A stretch of DNA of 64,000 bases, taken from the NCBI RefSeq assembly GCF_002335525.1, contig NZ_BDUF01000064.1, forward strand, positions 29,041-93,040, in the 5' to 3' direction. Position 1 is the stretch's first letter; each line of letters starts with the position of its first letter. The stretch comes from Effusibacillus lacus (lineage in GTDB: Bacteria; Bacillota; Bacilli; Tumebacillales; Effusibacillaceae). Under the pieces are notes generated by a model. That model saw only the letters and a list, made by a program, of their open reading frames with translations. It ran no database searches and had not been told where the DNA came from. Shown piece by piece: positions 9,141 to 18,301 of this stretch. The position numbers were made by a program, and so were the translations under genes.

Positions 9141-9734
9141 CTACAAAGTCCCTTTTGTTGACAGAACACCCTTGATGTTCCCGTCAAGACGGGCCGCTTC
9201 CGACAGCGCCCCGGCAAACGCCTTGAAGATTCCCTCAATCATATGGTGTGTGTTCGTTCCGTAATGCAGATTGACGTGCAGTGTCACCCCCGAGTTGGAA
9301 GCAAACGCCTGGAAGAACTCCCTGACCAGTTCGGTATCAAAGTTCCCCACTTTTTCCGTGGGAAATTGGGCATTAAAAACGAGAAAGGAGCGACCGGAAA
9401 TATCGACTGTCACCTGAGCCAAAGCCTCATCCATGGGAGTAAACCGGTTGCCGTATCTGCGAATCCCCTTCTTGTCGCCAATTGCCTGTTTGAACGCCTG
9501 TCCCAGACAGATTCCGATATCCTCCGCCGTATGGTGATCATCAATTTCCGTATCCCCTTTTGCGAGGACAGTTAAATCAAAGCCCGAATGCTTGGCGAAC
9601 AGATCCAGCATATGTTTCAAAAATGGGACCGGCAGTTGGAGGTCGCCTCTTCCCTCCCCGTCCAAATTCAGGCTCAGGGAAATCTGGGTTTCTTTCGTGG
9701 TTCGTTGGATCTCACCCATTCTGCCGTTGCTCAT
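9141..9734 (-). CDS. hisB: Imidazoleglycerol-phosphate dehydratase
   Basis: HisB dehydrates IGP to imidazole acetol phosphate. The metal-binding [10 protein letters not shown] and the later HMIEG and FFQAFASNS segments are visible. It is the monofunctional bacterial form of about 195 residues, without the histidinol-phosphatase domain of enteric HisB. The start could be GTG 9743 or ATG 9734; I prefer the ATG because GGAAGTG stands seven bases upstream. It overlaps the end of hisD only if the GTG start is used. Confidence 0.95.
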   Translation of the reverse strand: MSNGRMGEIQRTTKETQISLSLNLDGEGRGDLQLPVPFLKHMLDLFAKHSGFDLTVLAKGDTEIDDHHTAEDIGICLGQAFKQAIGDKKGIRRYGNRFTPMDEALAQVTVDISGRSFLVFNAQFPTEKVGNFDTELVREFFQAFASNSGVTLHVNLHYGTNTHHMIEGIFKAFAGALSEAARLDGNIKGVLSTKGTL

Positions 9735-9739
9735 TACTT

Positions 9740-11017
9740 TCACTTCCCTTCCTTGTCAAGCCGGATGCGAATAGCGTTTGCGTGGGCACCCAACCCTTCC
9801 GCTTCCGCAAGTGTAATAATTTTGTGCCCGTGGGTCAGCAGGGCCTGCTTGCTGTATCGGATGAAAGACGTCTTCTTCAGGAAATCGTCCACGTTGAGAG
9901 GAGACGAAAATCGTGCCGTTCCTTCCGTCGGCAGCACATGGTTCGTGCCGCAGTAATAATCCCCAACCGGTTCTGTGGAGTAAGAACCTACAAAAATGGC
10001 ACCCGCATTCACAATCCGGCCAATCCAATCGTCCGGATTCTCCACCAGTAGCTCCAGGTGCTCCGGAGCCACACGGTTAGCGATTTCCACTGCTTCTTCC
10101 AGATCGGAAGTCACGACAACCGCTCCCATGTTGCGAATGGCTTTTTCGGTCATCTCCCTCCGCGGCAATAGGGTCAATTGACGTTCCAAAGCCCGGGCGG
10201 CTTGTTCCGCCAATTCACGGGAGGGCGTCACCAGAATCGCAGGTGATGTCTCACCGTGTTCCGCCTGTGACAGCAGATCCGCTGCCACATACTCCGGATC
10301 GGCAGTGTGATCGGCCACAACCAGGATGTCAGAAGGTCCGGCAATACTTTCTATACTGACTTTGCCGAACACCGCTTGCTTAGCCAACGCTACATAAATA
10401 TTGCCCGGCCCAACGATTTTGTCCACAGGTCGGATGGTTTCCGTTCCGTAGGCAAGGGCTGCAATTGCTTGGGCGCCGCCCACGCGATAAACCTCTGTCA
10501 CTCCCAATTCTTTGAGCGCTACAAGCACACCGGGATTTACGTTTCCTTCCTTGTCCGGAGGAGTAACGGCCGCGATTTCAGGCACGCCTGCAACGAGAGC
10601 GGGAATTACGTTCATGAGCACCGTAGACGGATAAGCGGCTGTGCCGCCCGGCACATACACACCCACCCGGTGCAGAGGACGAACCAGTTGTCCCAGGGTG
10701 GTGCCTTCCTCGTCAATCATCATATAGGACTGCCGCCTCTGTGCCTCGTGATATCTGCGAATGTTTGCAATAGCATCCCGCAGGGCAGCAACAAATTCCG
10801 GTGAAACCCGATTATAGGCATTTGCAAAAGCATCTTCCGGGACCCGGAAGTTTTGCAGATCCACTCCGTCAAACTGTCGTGTGAATGCCCGCAGCGCCTC
10901 GTCTCCATGCTGCCGGATGTGCTGAATAATATCCAGTACAATCTCCCGTTCTTTCTCGTAAGGTTCCGCTTCTTCCCGTTTGAGGGAAAAGTCTTTCGCT
11001 TCAACGATCCGAATCAT
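9740..11017 (-). CDS. hisD: Histidinol dehydrogenase
   Basis: HisD is a zinc enzyme that oxidises L-histidinol to histidine in two NAD-dependent steps. The 425-residue product has the family hallmarks [28 protein letters not shown] and [16 protein letters not shown]. Zn ligands fall in the LSQAEHG stretch. It overlaps hisG by four bases. Confidence 0.97.
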   Translation of the reverse strand: MIRIVEAKDFSLKREEAEPYEKEREIVLDIIQHIRQHGDEALRAFTRQFDGVDLQNFRVPEDAFANAYNRVSPEFVAALRDAIANIRRYHEAQRRQSYMMIDEEGTTLGQLVRPLHRVGVYVPGGTAAYPSTVLMNVIPALVAGVPEIAAVTPPDKEGNVNPGVLVALKELGVTEVYRVGGAQAIAALAYGTETIRPVDKIVGPGNIYVALAKQAVFGKVSIESIAGPSDILVVADHTADPEYVAADLLSQAEHGETSPAILVTPSRELAEQAARALERQLTLLPRREMTEKAIRNMGAVVVTSDLEEAVEIANRVAPEHLELLVENPDDWIGRIVNAGAIFVGSYSTEPVGDYYCGTNHVLPTEGTARFSSPLNVDDFLKKTSFIRYSKQALLTHGHKIITLAEAEGLGAHANAIRIRLDKEGK

Positions 11018-11679
11018 TGCTGCAACCCCCCGCCAGTAACTGTCCGTTCCGTTTGCTCTGTAACCCCGCGCAGCCTTGCAACCAGGCTGTCGATCTGTTC
11101 GCTTTTCAACCGGAAACTCATCCGGTTCGCCACGACCCGGGTGGAGATCTGAAGGATTTCCTCATGGATGACCAGTCCGTTCTCTGCCAGTGTCCGGCCT
11201 GTTTCCACCAAATCCACGATTCTGTCGGCCAGCCCGATTAAAGGAGCCAATTCCACCGAACCGTTCAGGTAGATTACTTCCACCTGTTGCCCCTGATTGC
11301 GAAAATGGTTCGCTGCAATCCGGGCATACTTGCTGGCCACCCGGCTTACCATGCCGCCCTTGCTGTCCGGTAAACCGCAGACGCACATCCGGCATCTGCC
11401 GATCCCCAGATCCAACAATTCATACAGATCCCGCTCCGCTTCCAGCAGAACGTCCTTGCCAACAATTCCGATGTCTGCGACACCATATTCCACATATGTG
11501 GGAACATCCACCGGCTTGGCCAAGATGTAGCGGATCGAGCCATCCGGAGATTCGAGTATTAACTTGCGTGACTCTTCAATGTCTTCCGGTACAGGAATGC
11601 CAGCTTCATGCAGCAACCGCAGCGTATCCGTCATGATGCGCCCTTTGGAAAGGGCCACCGTCAATTGTTTGTCTGTCAC
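11014..11679 (-). CDS. hisG: ATP phosphoribosyltransferase, short form catalytic subunit
   Basis: HisG condenses ATP and PRPP in the first, feedback-regulated step. At 221 residues this is the short HisG_S form, which lacks the C-terminal histidine-binding domain and needs HisZ. The N terminus (LTVALSKGRIMTDTLRLL) and the PRPP-binding stretch near the middle fit. hisZ lies directly upstream with a four-base overlap, as expected for the hetero-octameric enzyme. Confidence 0.96.
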   Translation of the reverse strand: MTDKQLTVALSKGRIMTDTLRLLHEAGIPVPEDIEESRKLILESPDGSIRYILAKPVDVPTYVEYGVADIGIVGKDVLLEAERDLYELLDLGIGRCRMCVCGLPDSKGGMVSRVASKYARIAANHFRNQGQQVEVIYLNGSVELAPLIGLADRIVDLVETGRTLAENGLVIHEEILQISTRVVANRMSFRLKSEQIDSLVARLRGVTEQTERTVTGGGLQQ

Positions 11680-12908
11680 TGTGATTCCTCTCCTTCGTTT
11701 TGAAACGCCAGATACAAGTCCTGCAGACGGCTGTCATCCGTTTCAAGGGAATCCTGCCTCACCAGGATTGAATCAGACCCTTCCACTGCAGGCAGCTTTT
11801 CTTCTTCCGAAATCAACTTGGCCGACACCATAATCCCCCGGTTTCTCAGATATTCGGCAAATTTCAAGGCTGTTTCCCTGTCCTCCTGAGTATAGCAAAG
11901 AAGATAGCGCTGCTGTGGGGCAAAGGTCCCTTTTTTCTCCAGTATCTCCATGACCCGTTCAATTCCGATGATGAATCCGGTTGCAGGTGTCTCCCGGCCA
12001 AATTTTTCAACCAGGTCATCATAACGTCCGCCTCCACAGATTGGGAATCCCATCATCGGAGCATATCCTTCAAAAATCGCTCCCGTGTAGTAATTGAGTC
12101 CCAGCCATAGACTGAGGTCAATCTGCACATAATCGGTGACACCGTGGATTTGGAGGATGCGCCAAATGTCTTCCAGATTCTGCAGGGCGTCCTTCGCCTT
12201 CCGATTCCCGGTCATTTCCCTCGCTCTTGCGAGAACCTCCACGCCACCCCGCAGTCGGGGAATCTGAAGCAGAACGGAGGAACCGGGTTCCTCCGTCTCC
12301 GTTTCCACAATCCGTTCAAATGCCACATAGTCTTTGTCAGCCAGGGCGTTTTGCAGGCGTTCCCGGGTACTTTCTTCCGCAACGTGCTCTTCCAGCATAC
12401 CTTGCAGGAATCCTACCTGGCCCAATGCAAGACGGAACCCTTCCAACCCAATCTCCTTCAGAGTGGAGACCGCAAGTGCCAACATTTCAGCATCTGCATC
12501 AGGTGTCGCATCTCCGATCAGTTCCACACCCGCTTGCGTGAATTCCGTATCCCGGCCCGCCACCAAATCCTGCTGGCGGAAGATGTTGGCCGTATAAGAC
12601 AGACGGATGGGCAGAGACCAATTTTTCATCAAGGAAGCAACCACCCGGGCAATTGGCGCGGTCATGTCCACCCGCAATGCCATCATCCGTCCGGATCTGT
12701 CCACAAACTTAAAAACCCGGTCCTCCGCTCCCCGGATCCCGGTTTGAAAAGTATCCATGTATTCAAACATTGGCGTAATAATCTCGCGGTATCCCCAACG
12801 GGCAAAGCTGTGCGAAATCTCGCGTTCCAACTGCCGCTTGTTGGCTGCCGTATCCGGGAGAAAATCCCTGACCCCTTGCGGCTTCTCAAACAATAATGGC
12901 TTTTGCAT
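11676..12908 (-). CDS. hisZ: ATP phosphoribosyltransferase regulatory subunit HisZ
   Basis: HisZ is a catalytically inactive homologue of histidyl-tRNA synthetase that regulates short HisG. The 410-residue product starts KPLLFEKPQGVRDFLPDTA and has class II synthetase motif 2-like and motif 3-like segments (RLSYTANIFRQQ; ATGFIIGIERVMEIL). Its position as first gene before hisG separates it from HisS. The ATG follows GGTGGGGATTGG. Confidence 0.95.
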   Translation of the reverse strand: MQKPLLFEKPQGVRDFLPDTAANKRQLEREISHSFARWGYREIITPMFEYMDTFQTGIRGAEDRVFKFVDRSGRMMALRVDMTAPIARVVASLMKNWSLPIRLSYTANIFRQQDLVAGRDTEFTQAGVELIGDATPDADAEMLALAVSTLKEIGLEGFRLALGQVGFLQGMLEEHVAEESTRERLQNALADKDYVAFERIVETETEEPGSSVLLQIPRLRGGVEVLARAREMTGNRKAKDALQNLEDIWRILQIHGVTDYVQIDLSLWLGLNYYTGAIFEGYAPMMGFPICGGGRYDDLVEKFGRETPATGFIIGIERVMEILEKKGTFAPQQRYLLCYTQEDRETALKFAEYLRNRGIMVSAKLISEEEKLPAVEGSDSILVRQDSLETDDSRLQDLYLAFQNEGEESQ

Positions 12909-12927
12909 CCAATCCCCACCACCGGCG

Positions 12928-12951
12928 CTTTAGTTTGCTAATATACTAAAG
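12928..12951 (-). promoter_or_regulatory. Operator-like palindrome in the his leader
   Basis: CTTTAGT at 12928-12934 and ACTAAAG at 12945-12951 form a perfect 7-bp inverted repeat with a 10-bp centre. It lies just after the -10 element, at the expected transcription start of the his operon. This geometry fits a repressor site. The regulator is not known from the sequence. Confidence 0.55.
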
Positions 12952-12961
12952 TATGATTTCA

Positions 12962-12990
12962 AATATTAGCACTTGAAGTGGCATCTGTCA
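12962..12990 (-). promoter_or_regulatory. Sigma-A promoter of the his operon
   Basis: On the minus strand TTGACA (12985-12990) and TAATAT (12962-12967) are separated by exactly 17 bp. It stands 54 bp before hisZ with no T-box leader between. Confidence 0.85.
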
Positions 12991-13062
12991 ACGAGAAGAC
13001 GCTGAATAAAAAAGTTCGATCTTCTTAGCAAAAAAATGGCTTGTCCCTAAAGTCAGTCGTTG

Positions 13063-13101
13063 AAAAAAGCGGCCCCGCCCCAAATTCAGGCAAAGCCGCT
13101 T
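13063..13101 (-). terminator. Terminator of the small membrane protein gene
   Basis: AAGCGGC and GCCGCTT form the stem, with a GC-rich inner part, followed on the minus strand by six T residues. Confidence 0.8.
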
Positions 13102-13119
13102 GCTTTGTAACCGTTTCCC

Positions 13120-13332
13120 TTAACGGTCCTTTCTTATTCCTTTTAATGAATCTTCCATCAACGCGAAGGGTACCAAGACTCCAAATATCATTCCACAGAG
13201 AAGCAGCAAAATAAACCAGGGACTTTGCACATCAAGGATCTGCCGCCAGTCCACACCGAACACGGCCCAATAAACCAACATGACTACAACTCCGAGGACA
13301 CCCGCCCAAAACACAACTGCGAGGCTCTTCAC
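13120..13332 (-). CDS. Small two-helix membrane protein
   Basis: The 70-residue product has two hydrophobic helices, at about residues 4-25 and 37-60, with a short polar link and a basic tail (KGIRKDR). The start is GTG with GGAGGG upstream. It stands alone with a terminator behind it. I do not recognise the family; a structural or stress-related membrane peptide is possible. Confidence 0.75.
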   Translation of the reverse strand: MKSLAVVFWAGVLGVVVMLVYWAVFGVDWRQILDVQSPWFILLLLCGMIFGVLVPFALMEDSLKGIRKDR

Positions 13333-13416
13333 TTGGAATCCCTCCAGTTATCGGATTGTAGTACACTCTATTCAATTTGTGACAAATTAATGAACAAAGA
13401 TGTCGGGGCAGAAAGA

Positions 13417-13908
13417 CTATTCTTCGGTCCCCTCCCGGATAATCCGGATTGGATTGCCGGCAGCAAACGCCCCTGCCGGAATGTCCCGGTTGACAAGGGA
13501 CCCGGCCCCGATAACCGCCCGGTCGCCAATGGTGACCCCCGGAAGCACAGTAGAATTGGCCCCGATCATCACTTCATCCCCGATAATTACATCGCCCAGC
13601 CTGTACTCGTCAATCAGGTATTCATGTGCAAGGATTGTGGTGTTATAGCCAATAATACAGTTACGCCCGATTCGGATCCGCTCCGGGAACATAATGTCCA
13701 GCATGACCATCAGGCCAAAGGCGGTCCTGCTTCCTACCCGTGTCCCGATAAACGTTCTGTACATCCAATTTTTCACACTTAGAAAAGGGGTATACCGCGC
13801 AACCTGAATCACGATAAAATTGCGCACCACTTTCCAGAATGACACCGTTTTGTACAATTGCCACAGAGCGTTCGCCCCCTGAACCGGATACCGTTCCGTT
13901 TTCCTCAT
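13417..13908 (-). CDS. yvoF: Hexapeptide-repeat acyltransferase, YvoF-like
   Basis: This protein of 163 residues belongs to the left-handed beta-helix acyltransferases. Hexapeptide repeats run from about residue 65 to 150 (IGRNCIIGYNTTIL, VIIGDEVMIGANSTVLPGV). An amphipathic N terminus (VVRNFIVIQVARYTPFLS) may touch the membrane. It follows ppaX by one base, the same order as yvoE(ppaX)-yvoF in B. subtilis. The acceptor is unknown. Confidence 0.88.
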   Translation of the reverse strand: MRKTERYPVQGANALWQLYKTVSFWKVVRNFIVIQVARYTPFLSVKNWMYRTFIGTRVGSRTAFGLMVMLDIMFPERIRIGRNCIIGYNTTILAHEYLIDEYRLGDVIIGDEVMIGANSTVLPGVTIGDRAVIGAGSLVNRDIPAGAFAAGNPIRIIREGTEE

Positions 13909-13909
13909 A

Positions 13910-14551
13910 TTACCTCCTCAATATCGACAGAAGTTCTCGCATATCATCAATCAGGTATTTGGGATTATAAGGCGCAAGCCCCTCAGGTCCCCTTAAACTC
14001 CAGGCAACTCCACAAGTGGACGTGCCGGCCGCTTGTCCCCCCAGAATGTCAAAGGGTGAGTCACCAACCATCAGCGTCCTGCCAGGGTCTGCTTCCAATT
14101 GATCCATCGCCAGAAGAAGCGGTGCAGGATCCGGTTTGTGCTTGTCCGTATCTTCAATTGTGATGACGGTGTCCATAAACCGGTCCAAACCAAACAAACG
14201 CAGCCCCATCATGGCAGTCAACCGCATCTTGCTGGTTACAACCGCCATTTTGCAGCCTTGTTGTTTCAATTCGGTTATCGATTCCAACACATTTGGGAAA
14301 ATCGTCACCAGCCGATCATGGTTTTCCACGTTGAATTTCCGATAGGTATCGACCAACAAAGGCACCTGTTCGGCAGATGCCCACCGGCTAAACTGGGTGA
14401 CAAGCGGCTCCCCCATATAAGGCAGCACGTCTTGTCTTGTGAACCGACCCGGAAAAAACAGCTCCAAAGTATGTTCAAACGACTGCAGTATCAATTCATT
14501 GGTATCAATCAAAGTACCGTCAAGATCAAACAAAATGTAGGGGTATTTCAT
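13910..14551 (-). CDS. ppaX: Pyrophosphatase PpaX
   Basis: PpaX is a HAD-superfamily phosphatase that hydrolyses the pyrophosphate released when HprK dephosphorylates P-Ser-HPr. The 213-residue protein shows the nucleophile motif FDLDGTLIDTN, motif II VVTSK and motif IV GDSPFDILGG. I chose ATG 14551 because GGAGGCAGCA precedes it and the protein then begins at the first strand. The yvoD-ppaX-yvoF order near hprK supports the call. Confidence 0.92.
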   Translation of the reverse strand: MKYPYILFDLDGTLIDTNELILQSFEHTLELFFPGRFTRQDVLPYMGEPLVTQFSRWASAEQVPLLVDTYRKFNVENHDRLVTIFPNVLESITELKQQGCKMAVVTSKMRLTAMMGLRLFGLDRFMDTVITIEDTDKHKPDPAPLLLAMDQLEADPGRTLMVGDSPFDILGGQAAGTSTCGVAWSLRGPEGLAPYNPKYLIDDMRELLSILRR

Positions 14552-14570
14552 TGCTGCCTCCATTGGTTTG

Positions 14571-15524
14571 TTATTTGCCGCTGCCAACCGCCACCTGCCG
14601 CACCGATTGCTCCCGCCAGATTCTGGACAATACTGCAGTGATCACCACGGCCGCCACAAACCTGATTCCCAAGAGCAGCCACGCACTTACTCCCAGCGGC
14701 ACAAATAACAGGGTGTCTTCTACCGCTGCGTGGCACAATATCAGAAAGATAAACAGCAGGTACAATTCTCGCCGGGTAAACTTCTCTTCCCGGGTCGCTT
14801 GCAGGATCACACCCGCTCCATAAGCCAAACCGAAGAAAAACCCTGCCAATAGCGGAATCGCCGCTTTCTCCGGCAGTCCCAACAATCGGGTAACCGGTCT
14901 CATCCAACCTGCCAAACGGTCCAGAAACTTGATTTCCTTCAGAATTTGAATCACAAGCATGAGTGGAATCACAATCAAGGCTAACTGCCAAACGGCTGTC
15001 CATGCCTTGTCAAAAATCTCCCGCACAAAGACAGAGATATCCATATCCCAGAAGTAGGGATCCATCTTCATCTGAGCTCCTGCGATTGTTTCGCCAAGCG
15101 CATCAGCCGGAGCAAACAGTCGAAACAGAGCCGCAGCCAGGAAGGCGGTTCCAATGCGAATGAAAGCAACCACTCCAGCCGACAACCCTGTTCGCTTGGA
15201 AACAGCCGTCTCCACCAAAAGGTTATGGGCAAAGCTGAGCATAACAGCCAGCACCAAGATCGCATAAGAGCTTAACGGCAGCACAAACATTGCACCTATA
15301 GCCGCATACAAATTCAGTACAAACCCCAAGCCCAGAACCACAGCCGCCTCCCCCGGCAGGCCCAGCCAGTTCATCACCGGTTCGAACAAGGAAACGATCC
15401 ATCCGATCACCGGTGTATGTTTCAATAGGGTAACCAGAATTGTGACAGGCACAATCACTTTGCTAAGCACCCACGTTGTCTTCAGACCCGCTTGCAGCCC
15501 TCTGCTCCAAACGCCTCGCTCCAT
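14571..15524 (-). CDS. yvoD: Nucleoside recognition (Gate) domain membrane protein, YvoD-like
   Basis: The 317-residue protein has about eight hydrophobic segments arranged as two related halves, each resembling the Gate/nucleoside-recognition domain also found in SpmA/SpmB. Function is not established. I chose ATG 15524 because GGGGAGAGG precedes it. It sits upstream of ppaX as in B. subtilis. Confidence 0.85.
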   Translation of the reverse strand: MERGVWSRGLQAGLKTTWVLSKVIVPVTILVTLLKHTPVIGWIVSLFEPVMNWLGLPGEAAVVLGLGFVLNLYAAIGAMFVLPLSSYAILVLAVMLSFAHNLLVETAVSKRTGLSAGVVAFIRIGTAFLAAALFRLFAPADALGETIAGAQMKMDPYFWDMDISVFVREIFDKAWTAVWQLALIVIPLMLVIQILKEIKFLDRLAGWMRPVTRLLGLPEKAAIPLLAGFFFGLAYGAGVILQATREEKFTRRELYLLFIFLILCHAAVEDTLLFVPLGVSAWLLLGIRFVAAVVITAVLSRIWREQSVRQVAVGSGK

Positions 15525-15604
15525 TTTGTCCTCTCCCCATTGCCGCATTGTATTTATTATAGAAGAATAGTAACCATTCAACCAAGTCTTTGTTCTAAAA
15601 CAGG

Positions 15605-15638
15605 AAACGGGTTAGGATCTTGAGTTCCTAACCCGTTT
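15605..15638. terminator. Hairpin after the M23 peptidase gene
   Basis: AAACGGGTTAGGA and its exact complement form a 13-bp stem with an 8-nt loop. T runs are weak on both sides, so termination is likely but not certain. Confidence 0.6.
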
Positions 15639-15673
15639 ATATCAACCCGTCTCAGATGAGACCTCTTCTGCAT

Positions 15674-17116
15674 TTACATATAGGGTGAAGGGTTTACCGG
15701 AACGCCGTTCACCCGTACTTCATAATGGAGATGGGGGCCGGTTGAATTGCCTGTTGAGCCAACACCGCCAATGACCTGACCTTTGTCTACCTGCTGGCCG
15801 ACGGAAACACTGATGGAAGACAGGTGGGCGTAAACTGATACCACACCGTTTCCGTGACTGACTCTGACGGTGTTACCGTATGCACCATCCCATCCGGCAT
15901 AAGTGACCCGGCCATTGTTGGAAGCGAAGACCGCTGTTCCGGTCGGGGCACTGATATCCACTGCCAGGTGTTGGCTGCGTCCCCTCCACTCCCCATAAGG
16001 AGACGAAATGGTTCGCGATGCCACCGGCCAAACCCAGTCACCGGACGCCACCGTCGCACCTTTGGTTCCCATTCGGACAACTTTGTTGACCTTCTCCTTG
16101 ATAATCTGTTCATTTAACACGACTTCCGCATAAACTTTCCCGTTCTTCTTGCGGATCTGAACCTTTTGGACTTTCTCTCCCGCCTGTCCTTCAGTAACGA
16201 CAACCTCTACTCCCTTGTTCAGCGAGTCATCAAACCGGGTCTCCGTCTCAAACTCAATCGGCACGGTTCGTGTAACTTCCTCCACGGTTTCCACGGTTAC
16301 CAGGGGTTCCACCTTGTTGATGGCAATCTCCTGACCCTCCTGCAATGCGTTCTCGTTCTTGATTTGAGGATTGGCTGCCAAAAGCTTGTCAACGGAAGTC
16401 TGGTTTCTCGCCGCAATGGTCCAGAGAGATTCGCCGCGGGAAACCAGATACTTCTTTGGTTTCTCCTTTGTTTGCAAAAGCATGTCGACTACGGAATCTA
16501 CCGAGCGAACCTCGTCTCTATTGACACGGGTCGTCTGAAAATCAATAACCTGCATGATTTTCACTTCTTTGACGGCACTGTCACCAGAGGCGAATTTCGC
16601 TTTGAGCTGTTCTATCACTGCCCGGGCTGCCGCTTCATCGCTGACTGCGGCCACATCCTTTCCGTCGACACTTATCATGACCGCACTTGCTTGGGGATTC
16701 ATGGCATCATTGATTGCCAATGACACTTCCGCTTCATTCGAGCGATGGTCTCTATTGCGGTGAATCGGAACCAAGGAAACGGTCGCATTCAATTTCTCTC
16801 CCAATGAAGAGATTTTCTCGTAAACAAAGTTCGGATCTTTTACATCGCCCACATACTGGCCATCAACGAAAACTTTGTAATACGTCCCGGTATTTCCGAC
16901 CGTTTCCGATATCGCCATTGCACCGAGCGCGGTAAGAGTCACGAGCACTGCGGCCGCAGCCGTTTTTCTTACGGTGAATGTTTTTCCGAGTTGATTCTTT
17001 ATATCCTGAATGATGTTTCTGGAATTGATCTGGGACAGTTGGTCTAATGTGTACTCTTTATTGGCAACGGCGATCGTTCGAAGATGTGTATGCCATCCTG
17101 ACTGTAAATCTGCCAT
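15674..17116 (-). CDS. Membrane-anchored M23 peptidoglycan endopeptidase with LysM and G5 domains
   Basis: The 480-residue protein has a cytoplasmic N terminus, one membrane helix at about 52-70, a LysM at 222-267, a G5 domain at 269-348 and an M23 metallopeptidase at about 372-480. The zinc-site residues H383 and D387 (HLAVD) and H462/H464 (HLHYE) are present, so the enzyme should be active on cell-wall cross-links. It resembles the spore or division-associated M23 proteins of Bacilli. It stands next to hprK where many Bacilli carry lgt. Confidence 0.93.
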   Translation of the reverse strand: MADLQSGWHTHLRTIAVANKEYTLDQLSQINSRNIIQDIKNQLGKTFTVRKTAAAAVLVTLTALGAMAISETVGNTGTYYKVFVDGQYVGDVKDPNFVYEKISSLGEKLNATVSLVPIHRNRDHRSNEAEVSLAINDAMNPQASAVMISVDGKDVAAVSDEAAARAVIEQLKAKFASGDSAVKEVKIMQVIDFQTTRVNRDEVRSVDSVVDMLLQTKEKPKKYLVSRGESLWTIAARNQTSVDKLLAANPQIKNENALQEGQEIAINKVEPLVTVETVEEVTRTVPIEFETETRFDDSLNKGVEVVVTEGQAGEKVQKVQIRKKNGKVYAEVVLNEQIIKEKVNKVVRMGTKGATVASGDWVWPVASRTISSPYGEWRGRSQHLAVDISAPTGTAVFASNNGRVTYAGWDGAYGNTVRVSHGNGVVSVYAHLSSISVSVGQQVDKGQVIGGVGSTGNSTGPHLHYEVRVNGVPVNPSPYM

Positions 17117-17243
17117 GCCTCGACCTCCTCCTGGCTAGTAAACTATATATGCATGACCAACTCCTCATATTCGATAAATATCGACTCAATCCTTCAGAAT
17201 ATATGTTTCATTTTGGTTACAAATTTGTCGAGTCCAAAGAAAA

Positions 17244-17262
17244 CGCCAACATTGCGTTGGCG
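17244..17262 (-). terminator. Terminator after hprK
   Basis: CGCCAAC and GTTGGCG pair with a 5-nt loop and are followed on the minus strand by TTTTCTTT. Confidence 0.8.
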
Positions 17263-17292
17263 ATGCCTATTTCTACACTATGTTGGACAGAA

Positions 17293-18228
17293 TCAATTAT
17301 TCTCCTGTTCTTCGATGGCCAGCAACAGTTTCTCCGACAGGTCTCTTGCCGCATGGTATCCCATACGCTTGAGACGCTGGTTCATGGCGGCCACTTCAAT
17401 CAGAACCGCCAGGTTGCGTCCTGGCATGACAGGCAGTGTAATGCAAGGCAACTCGGTATCCAGGATCCGGATTTTGTTTTCGTCAAGCCCTAATCGGTCA
17501 ATTAACATGCCTTCCTTCCACATTTCCAGGCGAATGACGAATTCAAGCTGTTTGCGCGTCCGGATGGCTCCTGCCCCAAACAGTGTCATTACGTTGAGAA
17601 TTCCAAGGCCCCTGATCTCCAGAAGATTTTTCAAGAGGTCGGGGGATTCTCCATAGAGCACTTCATCTTCCATCTGGTGAATTTCCACCGCATCATCCGC
17701 CACAAGACGGTGTCCTCTTTTTATCAGTTCAAGAGCCGTTTCGCTCTTTCCGATACCGGAGGACCCCATAATCAGAATGCCAATCCCGTACACATCCACC
17801 AACACCCCGTGCACCTGTGTCTCGGGAGCCAGTTTCAAATCCAGAAACCTTTGCAGGCTTCCCGCCAGTTTGGTGGTATTGAGCTTGGCCCGCAGGACGG
17901 GGAGTCCGTAATGGCTGGCTGCTTCCAACAACACTTCCGGCAAATCCTGATCACGCGACACCACAATACAGGGCGTTTGTTCAAAGCGGCACAAAGCGTC
18001 CGCCCTTGCCCTTTGATCAAACTCCTGCATCGAGTTAAAGAAAGCCAGTTCTGTCCGTCCCAACAACTGCACCCGTTCAGCCGGATGATAGGTAAAGAAA
18101 CCGGCCAACGCCAAACCCGGCCGATTGATATCGCTTACCTGGATTTCACGGGTGATGTCCGCACCCGGATTCAACAGAACAAGGTCAAATTCCTCTATCA
18201 ATTTATGGGTCTGAATTGATTTTCGCAA
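17293..18228 (-). CDS. hprK: HPr kinase/phosphorylase
   Basis: HprK phosphorylates Ser46 of HPr and reverses the reaction, controlling carbon catabolite repression through CcpA. With a TTG start at 18228 the protein has 311 residues and its P-loop GSSGIGKS falls at 155-162, where it lies in characterised HprK proteins. GGGGGTGA stands five bases before that TTG. The frame extends 35 codons upstream to an ATG, but this would overlap the ATPase gene and lengthen the protein beyond the family. VADDAVEI and the C-terminal signature [19 protein letters not shown] are present. Confidence 0.94.
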   Translation of the reverse strand: MRKSIQTHKLIEEFDLVLLNPGADITREIQVSDINRPGLALAGFFTYHPAERVQLLGRTELAFFNSMQEFDQRARADALCRFEQTPCIVVSRDQDLPEVLLEAASHYGLPVLRAKLNTTKLAGSLQRFLDLKLAPETQVHGVLVDVYGIGILIMGSSGIGKSETALELIKRGHRLVADDAVEIHQMEDEVLYGESPDLLKNLLEIRGLGILNVMTLFGAGAIRTRKQLEFVIRLEMWKEGMLIDRLGLDENKIRILDTELPCITLPVMPGRNLAVLIEVAAMNQRLKRMGYHAARDLSEKLLLAIEEQENN

Positions 18229-18301
18229 TCGGCTCACCCCCAAAAAAATGATTCCGTGCTCAGGATACCAAAATGCACCTGACCACGGAAAGTGTAGTTG
18301 T

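Noticed and set aside
12909-13062. T-box riboswitch before hisZ
   Set aside because: The conserved T-box sequence and an antiterminator are not present, and the promoter lies only about 50 bp before the gene.
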